Positions 54,852-64,000 of a stretch of DNA of 64,000 nucleotides are shown in pieces. The translations under genes and the position numbers were made by a program. Every line of letters begins with the position of its first letter. The first letter of the stretch is position 1. The notes below the pieces were generated by a model. That model had not been told where the DNA came from. It was given only the letters and a program-made list of their open reading frames with translations, and ran no database searches. Source of the stretch: Neptunicella marina (GTDB lineage: Bacteria > Pseudomonadota > Gammaproteobacteria > Enterobacterales > Alteromonadaceae). Where the stretch lies: the NCBI RefSeq assembly GCF_014270035.1, contig NZ_JACNEP010000007.1, forward strand, positions 186,001 to 250,000, given 5' to 3'.

Positions 54852-55923
54852 TTTCGATTACGCCACGACGAATTTGATCTTCTTCAATGGACTCGAATAA
54901 CGCTTTGAAGTTTCCTTCACCGAATCCCTGATTACCCTTGCGCTGAATAATTTCAAAAAATACCGGACCAATAACAGTATCGGTGAAAATTTGCAGCAAG
55001 ATGCCGTCTTTCATTGGCGCACCATCAATTAAGATTTTCAGTTCCTGCAGATCTTTTACGTTTTCAGTGTGACCTTCAACACGTGCATTTACTTTTTCAT
55101 AATAGGTATCTGGTGTGTCCATAAACGCCAGACCACGATCTTTTAAGGTGCGCACGGTTTGGTATATGTCGTTGGTGGACATAGCAATGTGCTGGATCCC
55201 CTCACCGTTATATTCACGGATAAATTCTTCAATCTGAGATTTATCATCAGAAGATTCGTTAATTGGAATACGAATTTTGCCACAAGGGCCGGTCATGGCT
55301 TTGCTCACCAAACCCGTTAACTTGCCTTCTATATCGAAATAGCGGATTTCACGGAAGTTAGCGATACGCTCGTAGAAATTAGCCCATACCGACATGTTGC
55401 CGCGTTTAACGTTATGAGTAAGGTGATCAACTTCAAATAAACCAGCACCCGCTTGTTCCATTTTGGCTTGCCAGTCTGGATAGAAGCTGAAGTCGATATC
55501 ATAGATAGACTGACCATCCTGATAACGGTCAACAAAATACAAGGTGCTTTCACCAATGCCATATACGGCAGGGATATTCAGCTCCATAGCGCCGAGATTA
55601 CCTACGAACTGTTTGGCGCCATTTTCTAACGCATGTTGTAATGCTTTGTTGGCATCCGCCACACGCCAGGCCATACCACAAACACTTGGGCCATGTTTAC
55701 GCGCGAATTCTTCCGCTTGAGACGCAGGCTCTGCATTAACAATAAAGTTAATATCACCTTGTTTATATAACCAAACCTGTTTTGAACGGTGTTTTGCCAC
55801 TTCAGCAAAACCAAGTGAAACAAACAAATCTTTTAATGCTTTGATGCCCTGCTCATCTGCCGCAGTATATTCAACAAATTCAAAACCATCGCAGCCAATT
55901 GGGTTATAAGTAGGGTTAGTCAT
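54844..55923 (-). CDS. hppD: 4-hydroxyphenylpyruvate dioxygenase
   Basis: Iron enzyme converting 4-hydroxyphenylpyruvate to homogentisate. 359 residues with the vicinal-oxygen-chelate fold; iron ligands are His in DHLTHNVKRG, His in GIQHIAMSTNDIY and Glu in VFFEIIQRKGNQGFG. First gene of the degradation operon. A TyrR box lies about 140-155 bp upstream of its start. Confidence 0.97.
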   Translation of the reverse strand: MTNPTYNPIGCDGFEFVEYTAADEQGIKALKDLFVSLGFAEVAKHRSKQVWLYKQGDINFIVNAEPASQAEEFARKHGPSVCGMAWRVADANKALQHALENGAKQFVGNLGAMELNIPAVYGIGESTLYFVDRYQDGQSIYDIDFSFYPDWQAKMEQAGAGLFEVDHLTHNVKRGNMSVWANFYERIANFREIRYFDIEGKLTGLVSKAMTGPCGKIRIPINESSDDKSQIEEFIREYNGEGIQHIAMSTNDIYQTVRTLKDRGLAFMDTPDTYYEKVNARVEGHTENVKDLQELKILIDGAPMKDGILLQIFTDTVIGPVFFEIIQRKGNQGFGEGNFKALFESIEEDQIRRGVIENA

Positions 55924-56059
55924 AACTACATCTCTCTTTATTTTTTATTAAGGTTTAGAGCGACTTACACTCTTTTTAGTTAGACGCAATAAACCGTAAT
56001 TTGTGCCAAAAGAGAAGAGGTGTGCAGTGAGTGACTTTTTAGCTCCTAAAAGGAAATTT

Positions 56060-56077
56060 TGTATTTAAAAATGTACA
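56060..56077. promoter_or_regulatory. TyrR box upstream of hppD
   Basis: TGTATTTAAAAATGTACA matches the TyrR operator TGTA-N10-TACA with the essential G and C fourteen bases apart. It lies between hppD and tyrR, on the hppD promoter side. Binding is inferred from the match and from the neighbouring tyrR gene. Confidence 0.7.
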
Positions 56078-56106
56078 GCTGGAATGAGACGATTTATGAA
56101 GAGCCA

Positions 56107-56143
56107 GAATCAGGGTATTTATCCAAGATAAACACCCTGATTC
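56107..56143. terminator. Long hairpin between tyrR end and hppD promoter
   Basis: GAATCAGGGT-TTTATC pairs with GATAAA-ACCCTGATTC around a CAA loop. No clear T-run follows on either strand. It probably limits readthrough from tyrR. Confidence 0.6.
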
Positions 56144-56169
56144 GTAACGAAATAATTACAAAAGTGACA

Positions 56170-57726
56170 CTAAAACTTTACAGACTTCTTATTAATGCCG
56201 TAATCACGCAATTTATTAGCAATGGCGGTATGACTAAGACCCAGTTTTTTAGCCAGTTGTCTTGTACTGGGATGAGCAGGATACAAACGACGCAATAACT
56301 CTTTTTCGAAGTTTTTCACGGCTTCATCCAAAGTGCCTTCAAAGTCCTCAGCGAAATAACTGATTTCGCTATTAGCACCCGGTAGCTGAATACTGTCTTT
56401 ACTAAGTTCGGTGCCTTCCATCAAGGATACGGCGCGATACATGGCGTTTTCCAGCTGGCGTACGTTACCTGGCCAGGGGTAGCTTTGCAGATACTCAACG
56501 CAACTTCGATTTAGCTTAGGAGGACGACAGCCGACTTTACTACTGTGTTGTTTCACAAAACGCTCAGCCAACGGCACTATATCTTGTTTACGTTCCCGTA
56601 GCGGCGGTAAATGCACACTCATCACATTAAGGCGATAATACAAATCTTCGCGGAATAAACCGTCGTCCACCAGTCGCTGCAAATCTTTATGCGTAGTACA
56701 GATAATACGTACGTCCACTTTAACTTCTTTAGCATCACCAACACGGCGAAACGATCCATCATGCAACACACGCAGTAATTTTGCTTGCAACTGCGGCGAC
56801 ATATCGCCTACTTCATCCAAAAATAAAGTACCGCCTTGTGCCTGTTCAAACAGACCGCTTTTACTTTCACTCTGACCAAATGCGCCCGGTCCGTAACCAA
56901 ATAGTTCGGTCTCAGCCACATTATCCGGTAGCGAGGCACAGTTAAGCGCTAAAAATTCCTGTTCAGCACGACGACTGGCTAAATGACAGGAGTACGCCAG
57001 CAATTCCTTGCCTGTACCAGTCTCACCTGAAATCAGCATGGGTGCATCAAGCTCGGCCATTTTACGGGCTTCTTTGACCACTTTTTTCATTAACGGACTG
57101 TTGGCCTGTATACGCTCAAAACTTTCACCGTCGGTCTGGTTAAAGGCATTCACTTGCTGCCCCAGGCGGTATTCCGATTTCAGCAATAACACTGCACCGG
57201 CCAGAATATTGCCACCTTCAACATCAGACACCATCACAGGCATAATGTCAGCGATAAAGTCCTGCTCTATAAATTGTACTTTGTGGGTTTCAACCTGAAT
57301 ATTGTCACTGTCCATCCAGCGATTAACATTAAAGCCCTTAACCAGCTCGTTAATATCAGAGCCTTTTATCTCATCAATACTGCATTCAAGCCCAGCGACA
57401 ACCGCTTCATTGACCAACACCACCCGGCCTTTAGGATCAATCGAAAATACCGGATCAGGTAACGTTTGCAGCAAAGTAGCGAGCTGATGTTTCTCACGTT
57501 CATTTGGCATATAGGGAATGGTTTTAACATCAGAAATTCCATCAATACGGCGGATCTCTGGCATCAGGTGTTGGAACTCGGCAAATTCAATAGAGGGGAA
57601 ATGCAGATAAATTTTACCGGTTTTATCGATTTCAATTCCTTTTAAATCGATTTCGTGACGAACTAAAATATCCAACACGTCTTGCGCTATGCCCAGACGA
57701 TCCTGACAGATAATTTCTAATCGCAT
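56170..57726 (-). CDS. tyrR: Aromatic amino-acid regulator TyrR
   Basis: A 518-residue regulator with an N-terminal ACT domain (RLEIICQDRLGIAQDVLDIL), a PAS domain (about 85-195), an AAA+ domain with Walker A SGETGTGKE and a C-terminal HTH (STRQLAKKLGLSHTAIANKL). The sigma54 loop GAFTGA reads GAFGQS, as in TyrR, which works with sigma70. The start at the third codon (MRLEII) matches the family better than the ATG two codons upstream. It likely controls hppD and phhA through the TyrR boxes seen here. Confidence 0.95.
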   Translation of the reverse strand: MRLEIICQDRLGIAQDVLDILVRHEIDLKGIEIDKTGKIYLHFPSIEFAEFQHLMPEIRRIDGISDVKTIPYMPNEREKHQLATLLQTLPDPVFSIDPKGRVVLVNEAVVAGLECSIDEIKGSDINELVKGFNVNRWMDSDNIQVETHKVQFIEQDFIADIMPVMVSDVEGGNILAGAVLLLKSEYRLGQQVNAFNQTDGESFERIQANSPLMKKVVKEARKMAELDAPMLISGETGTGKELLAYSCHLASRRAEQEFLALNCASLPDNVAETELFGYGPGAFGQSESKSGLFEQAQGGTLFLDEVGDMSPQLQAKLLRVLHDGSFRRVGDAKEVKVDVRIICTTHKDLQRLVDDGLFREDLYYRLNVMSVHLPPLRERKQDIVPLAERFVKQHSSKVGCRPPKLNRSCVEYLQSYPWPGNVRQLENAMYRAVSLMEGTELSKDSIQLPGANSEISYFAEDFEGTLDEAVKNFEKELLRRLYPAHPSTRQLAKKLGLSHTAIANKLRDYGINKKSVKF

Positions 57727-57810
57727 ATACACAACCTACAAAGGAAACAGTTGTAAAGATTTTATTACATTATTGGAGAGATTATCAACAAATTAGCGAA
57801 GTAATGCATG

Positions 57811-57838
57811 TTGTGTCAGCCTTTGCAGGCTGACACAA
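57811..57838 (-). terminator. Hairpin after phhB
   Basis: TTGTGTCAGCC and GGCTGACACAA enclose six bases, just past the phhB stop. No strong T-run follows, so it may stabilise or end the phhAB message only partly. Confidence 0.6.
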
Positions 57839-57856
57839 CCGGACAGAGTTGGATGA

Positions 57857-58195
57857 TTAGTCGAGCAATTCGTCTGTTTTAGCAGCACATATAAAATCGT
57901 TTTTGTGCAGACCATTAATTTTATGCGTCCACCAGGTGACGGTCACTTTACCCCATTCAAGCAAAATTGACGGGTGGTGGAATTCTTCTTCCGCCAATTC
58001 ACCCACTTTATTGGCAAAAGCCATCGCCAGTTTAAAGTTTCTGAAAGTAAATTCACGCTCCAGCATCATGATGCCGTCACGTGCCATCGGCGTCCAATCG
58101 GGGATCATTTTCATTAACTGAGTTAATTCTTCATCCGTCACTTTTGGCGCATCGGCCTGACAGGCTTCACATTGCTGTTTAGCTAATTCTGACAT
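57857..58195 (-). CDS. phhB: Pterin-4a-carbinolamine dehydratase
   Basis: A 112-residue enzyme that regenerates the oxidised pterin cofactor after phenylalanine hydroxylation. Signature [21 protein letters not shown] holds the catalytic His pair (HH) and the W-x-T region. It follows phhA by 14 bp on the same strand, forming the phhAB operon. Confidence 0.96.
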   Translation of the reverse strand: MSELAKQQCEACQADAPKVTDEELTQLMKMIPDWTPMARDGIMMLEREFTFRNFKLAMAFANKVGELAEEEFHHPSILLEWGKVTVTWWTHKINGLHKNDFICAAKTDELLD

Positions 58196-58209
58196 AACAA
58201 TTTTTACTC

Positions 58210-59010
58210 CTAGCTGGCCATTTTTTCTTTTGGCGGAAATTTAGGGGCATGCAAGCCCAAAAGTTTAGCTTGTTCCACTAACGACATAATATCGCTCTCA
58301 GCAATATCATGCAGTTGCGATAATTGATTAATACAATAGTAAACTGGCTGCATAATATCGATACGATAAGGCGTACGTAACGCATCGAGGATATTCATTT
58401 TTTCGCGACAAGGTTTATCACTTTCCAGCGCATACATGGTTTCACCTGGCGATGATAAAATCCCTCCACCATATATACGCATTCCGTCTTCGGTATTCAA
58501 TAATCCAAATTCAACGGTAAACCAGTACAAGCGTGCTAAATACGCTCTGTCTTGTTTACTGGCCGCATACCCCAGTTGACCATAAGTATGAGTAAAATGC
58601 GCAAAATCAGGATTCGTCAGCAGTGGGCAGTGACCAAAAATCTCATGGAAAATATCTGGCTCACGCAGGTAATCAAACTCTTCGCGTGTACGAATAAAGG
58701 TAGCAACAGGGAATTCTTTATTTGCCAGCATGCGAAAGAATTCATCAAAATCAATCAGGGCTGGAACCTGGGTGACTTTCCACCCTGTTCTGGCTTGCAA
58801 TATTTCATTGATTTCACTTAACTGCGGAATGCGACCTTTTGGTAAATCCAGCAATGCTAATCCATCAACATATTGCTGACAGGCGCGACCTTCAATCACG
58901 GTTAACTGGCGCTCAATTAAATCGTGCCAAATTTGGTTCTCTTCGTCTGTCCATTGAATGATGCCATTAGCATCTGGCAGTTTTGATACATATTGGGATG
59001 TTTTACTCAT
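58210..59010 (-). CDS. phhA: Phenylalanine 4-monooxygenase
   Basis: Pterin- and iron-dependent hydroxylase converting phenylalanine to tyrosine. 266 residues, the bacterial single-domain form. Iron ligands are the two His of [13 protein letters not shown] and a Glu in the WFTVEFGLL region. A TyrR-like box lies upstream. It starts the route completed by HppD, HmgA, MaiA and FahA. Confidence 0.97.
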   Translation of the reverse strand: MSKTSQYVSKLPDANGIIQWTDEENQIWHDLIERQLTVIEGRACQQYVDGLALLDLPKGRIPQLSEINEILQARTGWKVTQVPALIDFDEFFRMLANKEFPVATFIRTREEFDYLREPDIFHEIFGHCPLLTNPDFAHFTHTYGQLGYAASKQDRAYLARLYWFTVEFGLLNTEDGMRIYGGGILSSPGETMYALESDKPCREKMNILDALRTPYRIDIMQPVYYCINQLSQLHDIAESDIMSLVEQAKLLGLHAPKFPPKEKMAS

Positions 59011-59131
59011 ACCAGTGTCTCACCCTCTAAATATTATAGTTTTGGCGTTAAGCCAACAAAGAATTTAGGGTCAGTCTACTGATTTTAAATTGGGGTAAAA
59101 GAGGGACATATAGGATTTCCGCCGCCACAAC

Positions 59132-59149
59132 CGTAACATTAAATTTACA
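59132..59149 (-). promoter_or_regulatory. TyrR box upstream of phhA
   Basis: On the minus strand TGTAAATTTAATGTTACG fits TGTAAA-N6-TTTACA with two mismatches and keeps the key G and C. It lies about 122 bp before the phhA start. Regulation is inferred. Confidence 0.6.
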
Positions 59150-59226
59150 TATCAATAATAAACAAGTGAAGATATGCCCTAAAAGATTGAAAAATCATTT
59201 AACTTGGAAAGTATTAATTACACATT

Positions 59227-59263
59227 AAAAAAGCCTGTACCGATAATCAATACAGGCTTTTTT
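59227..59263 (-). terminator. Terminator of the psp operon
   Basis: GCCTGTA and TACAGGC, extended by A and T runs, enclose 11 bases. It lies just past the pspC stop on the minus strand. Confidence 0.88.
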
Positions 59264-59301
59264 CCTCCACGCTAATGGAATTGGTTTACTGGGAAACGCC
59301 T

Positions 59302-59736
59302 TTAAAGCTTGTTTATTTCCCGATTTAACTGAAACTCTGCTGTTGTTACATAGGTTTCCATATTACGTAACTTTTGCTCAATTTCAGCGTAGTGCGCTTT
59401 AATATCCTGACATGCCTGCTTGGCAGATTCACCGGATTGCCACACTTTGGTTTTTACTTCGACGCTTTTATCGTCGCCAGGTGCGGAATGCCACCCTTTA
59501 CCTTGCTGTTTATAATGCTCTTTACTGGGGTCTGCAAAGCCAGGTTTTTTCTCCAAAATGAACCAGGCTGCAATGTAAACCACGATAAAGAACGGGCCAC
59601 TTCCTAACAATGTTGCTGTAACAACCAGAATCCGAACTAACCATATTTCCATGCCAAAGTATGCTGCGACACCTGCACATACCCCGGCAATTTTGCCTCG
59701 GGCCGGATCCCGGTAAAGTTCACGTTTGGTTGTCAT
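59302..59736 (-). CDS. pspC: Phage shock protein C
   Basis: A 144-residue inner-membrane protein with the PspC domain (GKIAGVCAGVAAYFGMEIWLVR) and one to two membrane segments. With PspB it senses envelope stress and releases PspF from PspA. It shares 4 bp with pspB upstream. Confidence 0.95.
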   Translation of the reverse strand: MTTKRELYRDPARGKIAGVCAGVAAYFGMEIWLVRILVVTATLLGSGPFFIVVYIAAWFILEKKPGFADPSKEHYKQQGKGWHSAPGDDKSVEVKTKVWQSGESAKQACQDIKAHYAEIEQKLRNMETYVTTAEFQLNREINKL

Positions 59737-59963
59737 AGTTTATTTCTCCACTCCGGGGCTTCCGCATCCAGGATAGCTTCCAGTGTATTGATTCTGTCTG
59801 ACATTTGTTCCGCTTTCGCTGCCAGCTCTTTAATTGTTTCGTACTCTTCCGCAGTAAGGCCCTGACTTACCTGACGTTTACTACGGTAGTGTAGGATTAA
59901 CCATATTGGCGCGACAAAAATCATAAATATAATGATGGGCGCCATTAAAATATCGATATCCAC
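59733..59963 (-). CDS. pspB: Phage shock protein B
   Basis: A 76-residue protein with one N-terminal membrane helix (MAPIIIFMIFVAPIWLILHY) and a cytoplasmic coiled coil. It is a partner of PspC in stress sensing. It lies 30 bp after pspA and overlaps pspC. Confidence 0.95.
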   Translation of the reverse strand: MDIDILMAPIIIFMIFVAPIWLILHYRSKRQVSQGLTAEEYETIKELAAKAEQMSDRINTLEAILDAEAPEWRNKL

Positions 59964-59993
59964 TACACCTTCTCCTTAATTAGTCAGTTAAGT

Positions 59994-60683
59994 TTATTTT
60001 TTAGCTGATTTTGCTGCGCTTTTTGTCTTACCTGACAGTTTTGCTTTTAACGCGGCTAATTCATCATCTACTTGATTGGCAGATTCCAGCTCTTTAAACT
60101 CATCGTGAAGCGTCTTTTTACCCATATCATAGGCATCAATCTGCGACTCGATATCATCAATGCGGTTCTCGTAGCGTTCAAAACGGTACATGGCATCATC
60201 AACTTTAGTGCTATCCAGCTTTTTCTTCACTTCAAGACGCGAACTGGCCGCTTGCTGACGCATAATAATCGATTTCTGGCGATTTTTGGCATCGGCCAAC
60301 TTTTCCTGCAACTGCACTACTTCGTTTTGCAGTTTTGAAATTTGCTCATCAATCAACACTAGCTCATCACGCAATGCAGACGCGTTGTCAGCTGATTTTT
60401 GCTTTTCAATCAATGCTGCGCGAGCTAGATCTTCACGATCCTTGCTAATTGCCAGTTCAGCTTTTGCCTGCCAATCGTCGGCTGCCGCTTCATGTTTGTT
60501 AATTTGACGCTCAATATCTTTTTTGTTTGCGATGGTTTTCGCAGATACCGAACGTACCTCAACTAAAGTGTCTTCCATTTCCTGAATAATCAGGCGAACC
60601 ATTTTTTCAGGATCTTCTGCCTTATCTAATAAGGAGTTGATATTGGAATTCACAATGTCAGTAAAACGCGAAAAAATACCCAT
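59994..60683 (-). CDS. pspA: Phage shock protein A
   Basis: A 229-residue coiled-coil peripheral membrane protein (PspA/IM30). It protects the inner membrane and holds PspF inactive. The start at 60683 (MGIFSRFTDIVNSNINSLLD) is preferred because it matches the family and has GAGGT upstream; the open frame reaches 19 codons further. First gene of pspABC. Confidence 0.96.
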   Translation of the reverse strand: MGIFSRFTDIVNSNINSLLDKAEDPEKMVRLIIQEMEDTLVEVRSVSAKTIANKKDIERQINKHEAAADDWQAKAELAISKDREDLARAALIEKQKSADNASALRDELVLIDEQISKLQNEVVQLQEKLADAKNRQKSIIMRQQAASSRLEVKKKLDSTKVDDAMYRFERYENRIDDIESQIDAYDMGKKTLHDEFKELESANQVDDELAALKAKLSGKTKSAAKSAKK

Positions 60684-60736
60684 AATGTTTACCTCGTTAG
60701 TTACTGTATTAAATCGAACTTGGTAAATAACGGTAT

Positions 60737-60752
60737 TCAATTACCAGGCCAA
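60737..60752 (-). promoter_or_regulatory. Sigma54 promoter of pspABC
   Basis: On the minus strand TTGGCCTGGTAATTGA gives -24/-12 elements with a ten-base gap, close to the E. coli pspA promoter, which also departs from TTGC at -12. It lies 50-70 bases before the pspA start and is divergent from pspF. Confidence 0.7.
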
Positions 60753-60885
60753 TTATTTTTCTTCAGTAACTCTTTGTTTTTTATATAAAACTAATTTACT
60801 ACCCTTTTAAGCTCAACTACAATATTATTTAGTTAAACCAACATTTAGCCGATTAGACCACTTTTTAAGGATTTAGGGCAAACGA

Positions 60886-61977
60886 ATGAGCCGTTTTCGT
60901 AAACAGGACAATCTGCTTGGCCAGTCAAACAGTTTTTTAGCCGTGCTGGAGCAGGTGTCGCAAGTCGCCCAGCTAAACAAACCTGTATTAATTATTGGAG
61001 AGCGAGGCACGGGTAAAGAGCTGATTGCCGCTCGTTTACATTACCTTTCTCAACGCTGGGATCAGAACTATCTTACCCTGAATTGTGCAGCCTTGAACGA
61101 AAATCTGCTGGAAAGTGAATTGTTTGGTTATGAAGCTGGTGCATTTACCGGTGCCTCTAAACGACGCGAAGGTCGCTTCGAACTGGCTCACCAAGGCACC
61201 TTGTTTTTAGATGAACTCGCGAACACGTCAGGATTAGTCCAAGAGAAATTATTACGGGTTGTTGAATATGGCGAATTTGAACGTGTGGGTGGCTCCCGAA
61301 CCGTAAAAACCGATGTGCGTTTAATTGCCGCCACCAACGAAGATTTACCCTCGTTAGCCGCACAAGGTGAATTTAGAGCCGATTTACTCGACCGTTTAGC
61401 CTTTGACGTTATTACCTTGCCACCGTTGCGCCATCGCCCGGAAGATATTCTTTTATTAGCAGAGCATTTCGCCATCAATATGGCGCGCGAAATGGAGCTG
61501 GAGTTATTCAGTGGCTTTACTGAAAAAGCGCGCAATACACTGATGGATTACCACTGGCCGGGCAATATTCGGGAGCTCAAAAATGTGGTGGAGCGGGCGG
61601 TTTATCGTTGTAATAATCCCCATTTACCGGTGCATGAAATTAGCCTGGATCCTTTTGAATCAGAATTCAGACCGACGGCAAGAGTGAAAACACAGGATAG
61701 AGTCGCGGCAACGACAACAACGCCAGTTGAGCCACAAGTTGTCGAAACAATCTCGTCCCCTAAAACTACAACTAACGAACCCGCCGCAATTAATTTTCCA
61801 CTTGATTTAAAACAAGCATCTCAGGATTTTGAAATTGAGCTGCTCAAAAAAGCCTTGGCAGATAGCCAGTTTAATCAGAAAAAGACTGCAGAAAAACTGT
61901 GTTTAACCTACCATCAGCTAAGAGGTTATTTGAAGAAATACAATCTGTTAGATGGGACCGCAGATGATCAGGATTAA
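60886..61977 (+). CDS. pspF: Psp operon activator PspF
   Basis: A 363-residue sigma54 activator lacking an N-terminal receiver, as usual for PspF. AAA+ domain with Walker A GERGTGKE, sigma54 loop GAFTGA (95-100) and a C-terminal HTH (FNQKKTAEKLCLTYHQLRGY). It is divergent from pspABC across a 202-bp gap holding the sigma54 promoter and is restrained by PspA in the cell. Confidence 0.95.
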   Translation: MSRFRKQDNLLGQSNSFLAVLEQVSQVAQLNKPVLIIGERGTGKELIAARLHYLSQRWDQNYLTLNCAALNENLLESELFGYEAGAFTGASKRREGRFELAHQGTLFLDELANTSGLVQEKLLRVVEYGEFERVGGSRTVKTDVRLIAATNEDLPSLAAQGEFRADLLDRLAFDVITLPPLRHRPEDILLLAEHFAINMAREMELELFSGFTEKARNTLMDYHWPGNIRELKNVVERAVYRCNNPHLPVHEISLDPFESEFRPTARVKTQDRVAATTTTPVEPQVVETISSPKTTTNEPAAINFPLDLKQASQDFEIELLKKALADSQFNQKKTAEKLCLTYHQLRGYLKKYNLLDGTADDQD

Positions 61978-61989
61978 GTTGACGTTATC

Positions 61990-63600
61990 ATGAAATATAA
62001 TCTGTTTGCTGCTTGCCTTGTATTGTTGGGCATTGGTGCCTGCACTGATCAGCATACAACCCGGCAACAGCTTGATGGTTTCATCTATTGTTCGGAAGGC
62101 AGTCCGGGCAGTTTTAATCCACAAATGGATACATCGGGCACAACAGCAGACGCGACAGCCCATCAGATATATGATCGTTTAATCGAATTTGATCCCCATA
62201 CCAATAAACTCGAGCCTGCCTTAGCAGAAAGCTGGGCAATCAGCAGCGATGGCTTAACTTATACTTTCCAACTTCGTAAAAAAGTCAGCTTTCATCAAAC
62301 CAGTTATTTTACTCCAAGTCGCTATTTTAATGCTGATGATGTGATATTTAGTATCGACCGCTGGCGCTTAGATGATCATCCCTATCATAGGGTGTCAGGT
62401 GGCGTTTATCCCTATTTTGTCAGCCTTGGTCTGACATCAATTGTTGCAAGTGTCGAGCGCATAAATGGCTACAGGATTGAGATAAAGCTGACCCGGCCAG
62501 ACAGTTCATTTCTGGCTAATCTGGCCACTGATTTTGCAGTAATACTATCGGCAGAGTATGCACAACAGTTGCTGGACGATGGTCATCCTGAGCAAATTGA
62601 TCAGTTACCCATTGGTACCGGGCCGTTTGTATTTGAAAGCTATCGAAAAGGACGCTACATCCGCTATCATAAAAATGAAAATTACTGGCATCATGAAGTG
62701 TCTATCAATCAGTTAATTTTCGATATCACACCCGCCAGTTCGACCAGGTTAGCTAAATTACTAACAGGCGAATGTGATGCCATTGCATTTCCTGCCTACC
62801 CGGATCTCAACATTATTAAGAGCCGTGCAAACTTGCAAGTGGATGAAAAACCCGGGTTGAATGTAGGATTCTGGGCTTTTAATACACAAGTAGAGCCTTT
62901 TAATAATCCGTTAGTGCGTAAAGCGCTTGCCATGGCGATTGATAAAGATACGCTGATTAATACCGTTTATTCTGATAGTGCGGTGCGTGCCCGCAGTTTG
63001 TTGCCGCCAACGTCCTGGGCATATCAGGCATCAGCAAAAGATAGCAGTTACAATCCGGTTTTAGCGCGTGAATTACTCGATGAGGCAGGCATTCCTGAAG
63101 GGTTTACGTTTGACATCTGGGCATTGCCGATTGAACGAGCATATAACCCTAATGCTCGCAAAATGGCCGAACTAATCAAAGGCTATTTAAAACAAGTGGG
63201 GGTTAACGTTAATGTGGTCAGTTACGAATGGAGCACATTCCGTCAACGCTTAAGAGAAGGCAAACATGATACCGTATTAATTGGCTGGAACGCTGATAAT
63301 GCGGACCCGGATAACTTCTACCGTCCACTACTAAGTTGTGCAGCCATTGCATCGGGGACCAACCGTTCCAACTGGTGTAACGAAGAATACGATAGTCTGA
63401 TAGATCAGGCGCTGTTATACAGTGAGCCAGAAGTACGTAGCTTGTTTTATCAGATGGCGAACACCATATTATCTGACGAAATGCCGTTAGTTCCTATAGC
63501 CCACGCATATCGCTATCAGGCATATCAAAATCGCCTTAAGAATTTTGATATTAATCCGTTTGGTGGGATTAAGTTAGGCGATGTGGAGAAAGTAAGATGA
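61990..63600 (+). CDS. sapA: SapA peptide-binding lipoprotein
   Basis: Substrate-binding protein of the Sap ABC transporter (OppA family), 536 residues. Lipobox IGAC at about residue 18. Family blocks include YDRLIEFDPHTNKLEPALAE and GTGPFVFESYRKGRYIRYHKN. In other gammaproteobacteria SapABCDF contributes to antimicrobial-peptide resistance and import. It follows pspF by 12 bp, a common arrangement, and shares 4 bp with sapB. Confidence 0.93.
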   Translation: MKYNLFAACLVLLGIGACTDQHTTRQQLDGFIYCSEGSPGSFNPQMDTSGTTADATAHQIYDRLIEFDPHTNKLEPALAESWAISSDGLTYTFQLRKKVSFHQTSYFTPSRYFNADDVIFSIDRWRLDDHPYHRVSGGVYPYFVSLGLTSIVASVERINGYRIEIKLTRPDSSFLANLATDFAVILSAEYAQQLLDDGHPEQIDQLPIGTGPFVFESYRKGRYIRYHKNENYWHHEVSINQLIFDITPASSTRLAKLLTGECDAIAFPAYPDLNIIKSRANLQVDEKPGLNVGFWAFNTQVEPFNNPLVRKALAMAIDKDTLINTVYSDSAVRARSLLPPTSWAYQASAKDSSYNPVLARELLDEAGIPEGFTFDIWALPIERAYNPNARKMAELIKGYLKQVGVNVNVVSYEWSTFRQRLREGKHDTVLIGWNADNADPDNFYRPLLSCAAIASGTNRSNWCNEEYDSLIDQALLYSEPEVRSLFYQMANTILSDEMPLVPIAHAYRYQAYQNRLKNFDINPFGGIKLGDVEKVR

Positions 63601-64000
63601 TTGCTTATTTACTACGTCGCCTTAATTTATTTGTTGTCACCATTTTTGTGGTAACACTGGCGACATTCGCCTTAAATTATTTATTTCCCGGCGATACACT
63701 GGAAAACCTTTCAGGTATTTCCAGTCATCAAACTGCCGAATATAACCAAATCGTTCAGTACCATGGTTTCGATCATAATATCGTTTATCAGTATGGTATG
63801 TATTTGCAGCATTTATGGAAAGGTGACTGGGGTATTAGCAGCAGTTCAGGCAATGACATCGTTGAAGAAATAAAACTGGTGTTACCCGCTACGCTGGAGC
63901 TAAGTGTTTATGCCATGGTTCTGTCGTTATTTATTGGTATACCCTTTGGATTCTGGGCCGGCCTGCGTCACAGACGACCAATTGATTTAGGTATTTTATC
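63597..64000 (+). CDS. sapB: SapB permease (partial, cut by window end)
   Basis: The gene starts with ATG at 63597, overlapping the sapA stop, and is open to the last base. The visible 134 residues show a first membrane helix (NLFVVTIFVVTLATFALNYL), a periplasmic loop with WKGDWGISS and a second helix region (YAMVLSLFIGIPFGFWAGL), as in Dpp/Opp-type permeases. The rest lies outside. Confidence 0.9.
   Translation, partial: MIAYLLRRLNLFVVTIFVVTLATFALNYLFPGDTLENLSGISSHQTAEYNQIVQYHGFDHNIVYQYGMYLQHLWKGDWGISSSSGNDIVEEIKLVLPATLELSVYAMVLSLFIGIPFGFWAGLRHRRPIDLGIL

Overview
The window reads as a chromosomal segment of a marine gammaproteobacterium, most likely Alteromonadales. This rests on gene content rather than a marker gene: a DUF3718 secreted protein, a rhombosortase, a tyrosine-degradation cluster next to TyrR, PspF beside sapAB, and a moderately AT-rich base composition. 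No rRNA, tRNA, CRISPR array, integrase or transposase was found.

Bases 1-15,100 are an accessory defence and toxin-antitoxin block. It holds a hipB-hipA pair (+), then a second hipA-hipB pair (-) whose kinase has Val at the catalytic Asp position and whose downstream small gene is broken by an in-frame stop. Next comes a long minus-strand run of hsdR, rhuM-fic, hsdM, hsdS and three poorly known genes. Upstream of hsdR lies a gene for a sigma54 activator with a CARF-like N-terminus, and in the 47-bp gap before hsdR sits a near-consensus -24/-12 promoter (GG-N10-GC). This suggests a type I restriction system switched on by a ligand-sensing enhancer-binding protein, the most interesting system in the window.

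Bases 15,100-24,500 hold the glycine cleavage operon gcvT-gcvH-gcvP (-) with a divergent LysR regulator, two convergent type II toxin-antitoxin pairs, and gnd. Between the second toxin-antitoxin pair and gnd is about 0.9 kb without a gene, packed with hairpins. It includes two 79-80 bp copies whose stems differ by compensating changes, a candidate structured RNA or hairpin-rich mobile repeat.

Bases 24,700-45,700 are mostly housekeeping: a GldA/F/G-like ABC system with a DUF4340 protein, trmO, proS, an RND efflux pair, RDD, VWA and MoxR proteins, cysK, a lipoprotein, gamma-glutamyltransferase, an enoyl-CoA hydratase and rhombosortase.

Bases 45,700-64,000 hold an S9 peptidase, a periplasmic glutathione peroxidase, an unannotated 23-residue hydrophobic ORF, an acyltransferase and an aromatic/aspartate aminotransferase. 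They also hold the complete phenylalanine/tyrosine catabolic route (phhA, phhB, hppD, hmgA, fahA, maiA) with TyrR and two good TyrR boxes, then the phage-shock system (pspABC with a sigma54 promoter, divergent pspF) and the start of the sap transporter, cut by the window end in sapB. Several convergent gene pairs share intrinsic terminators that form part of the coding sequence of one gene.
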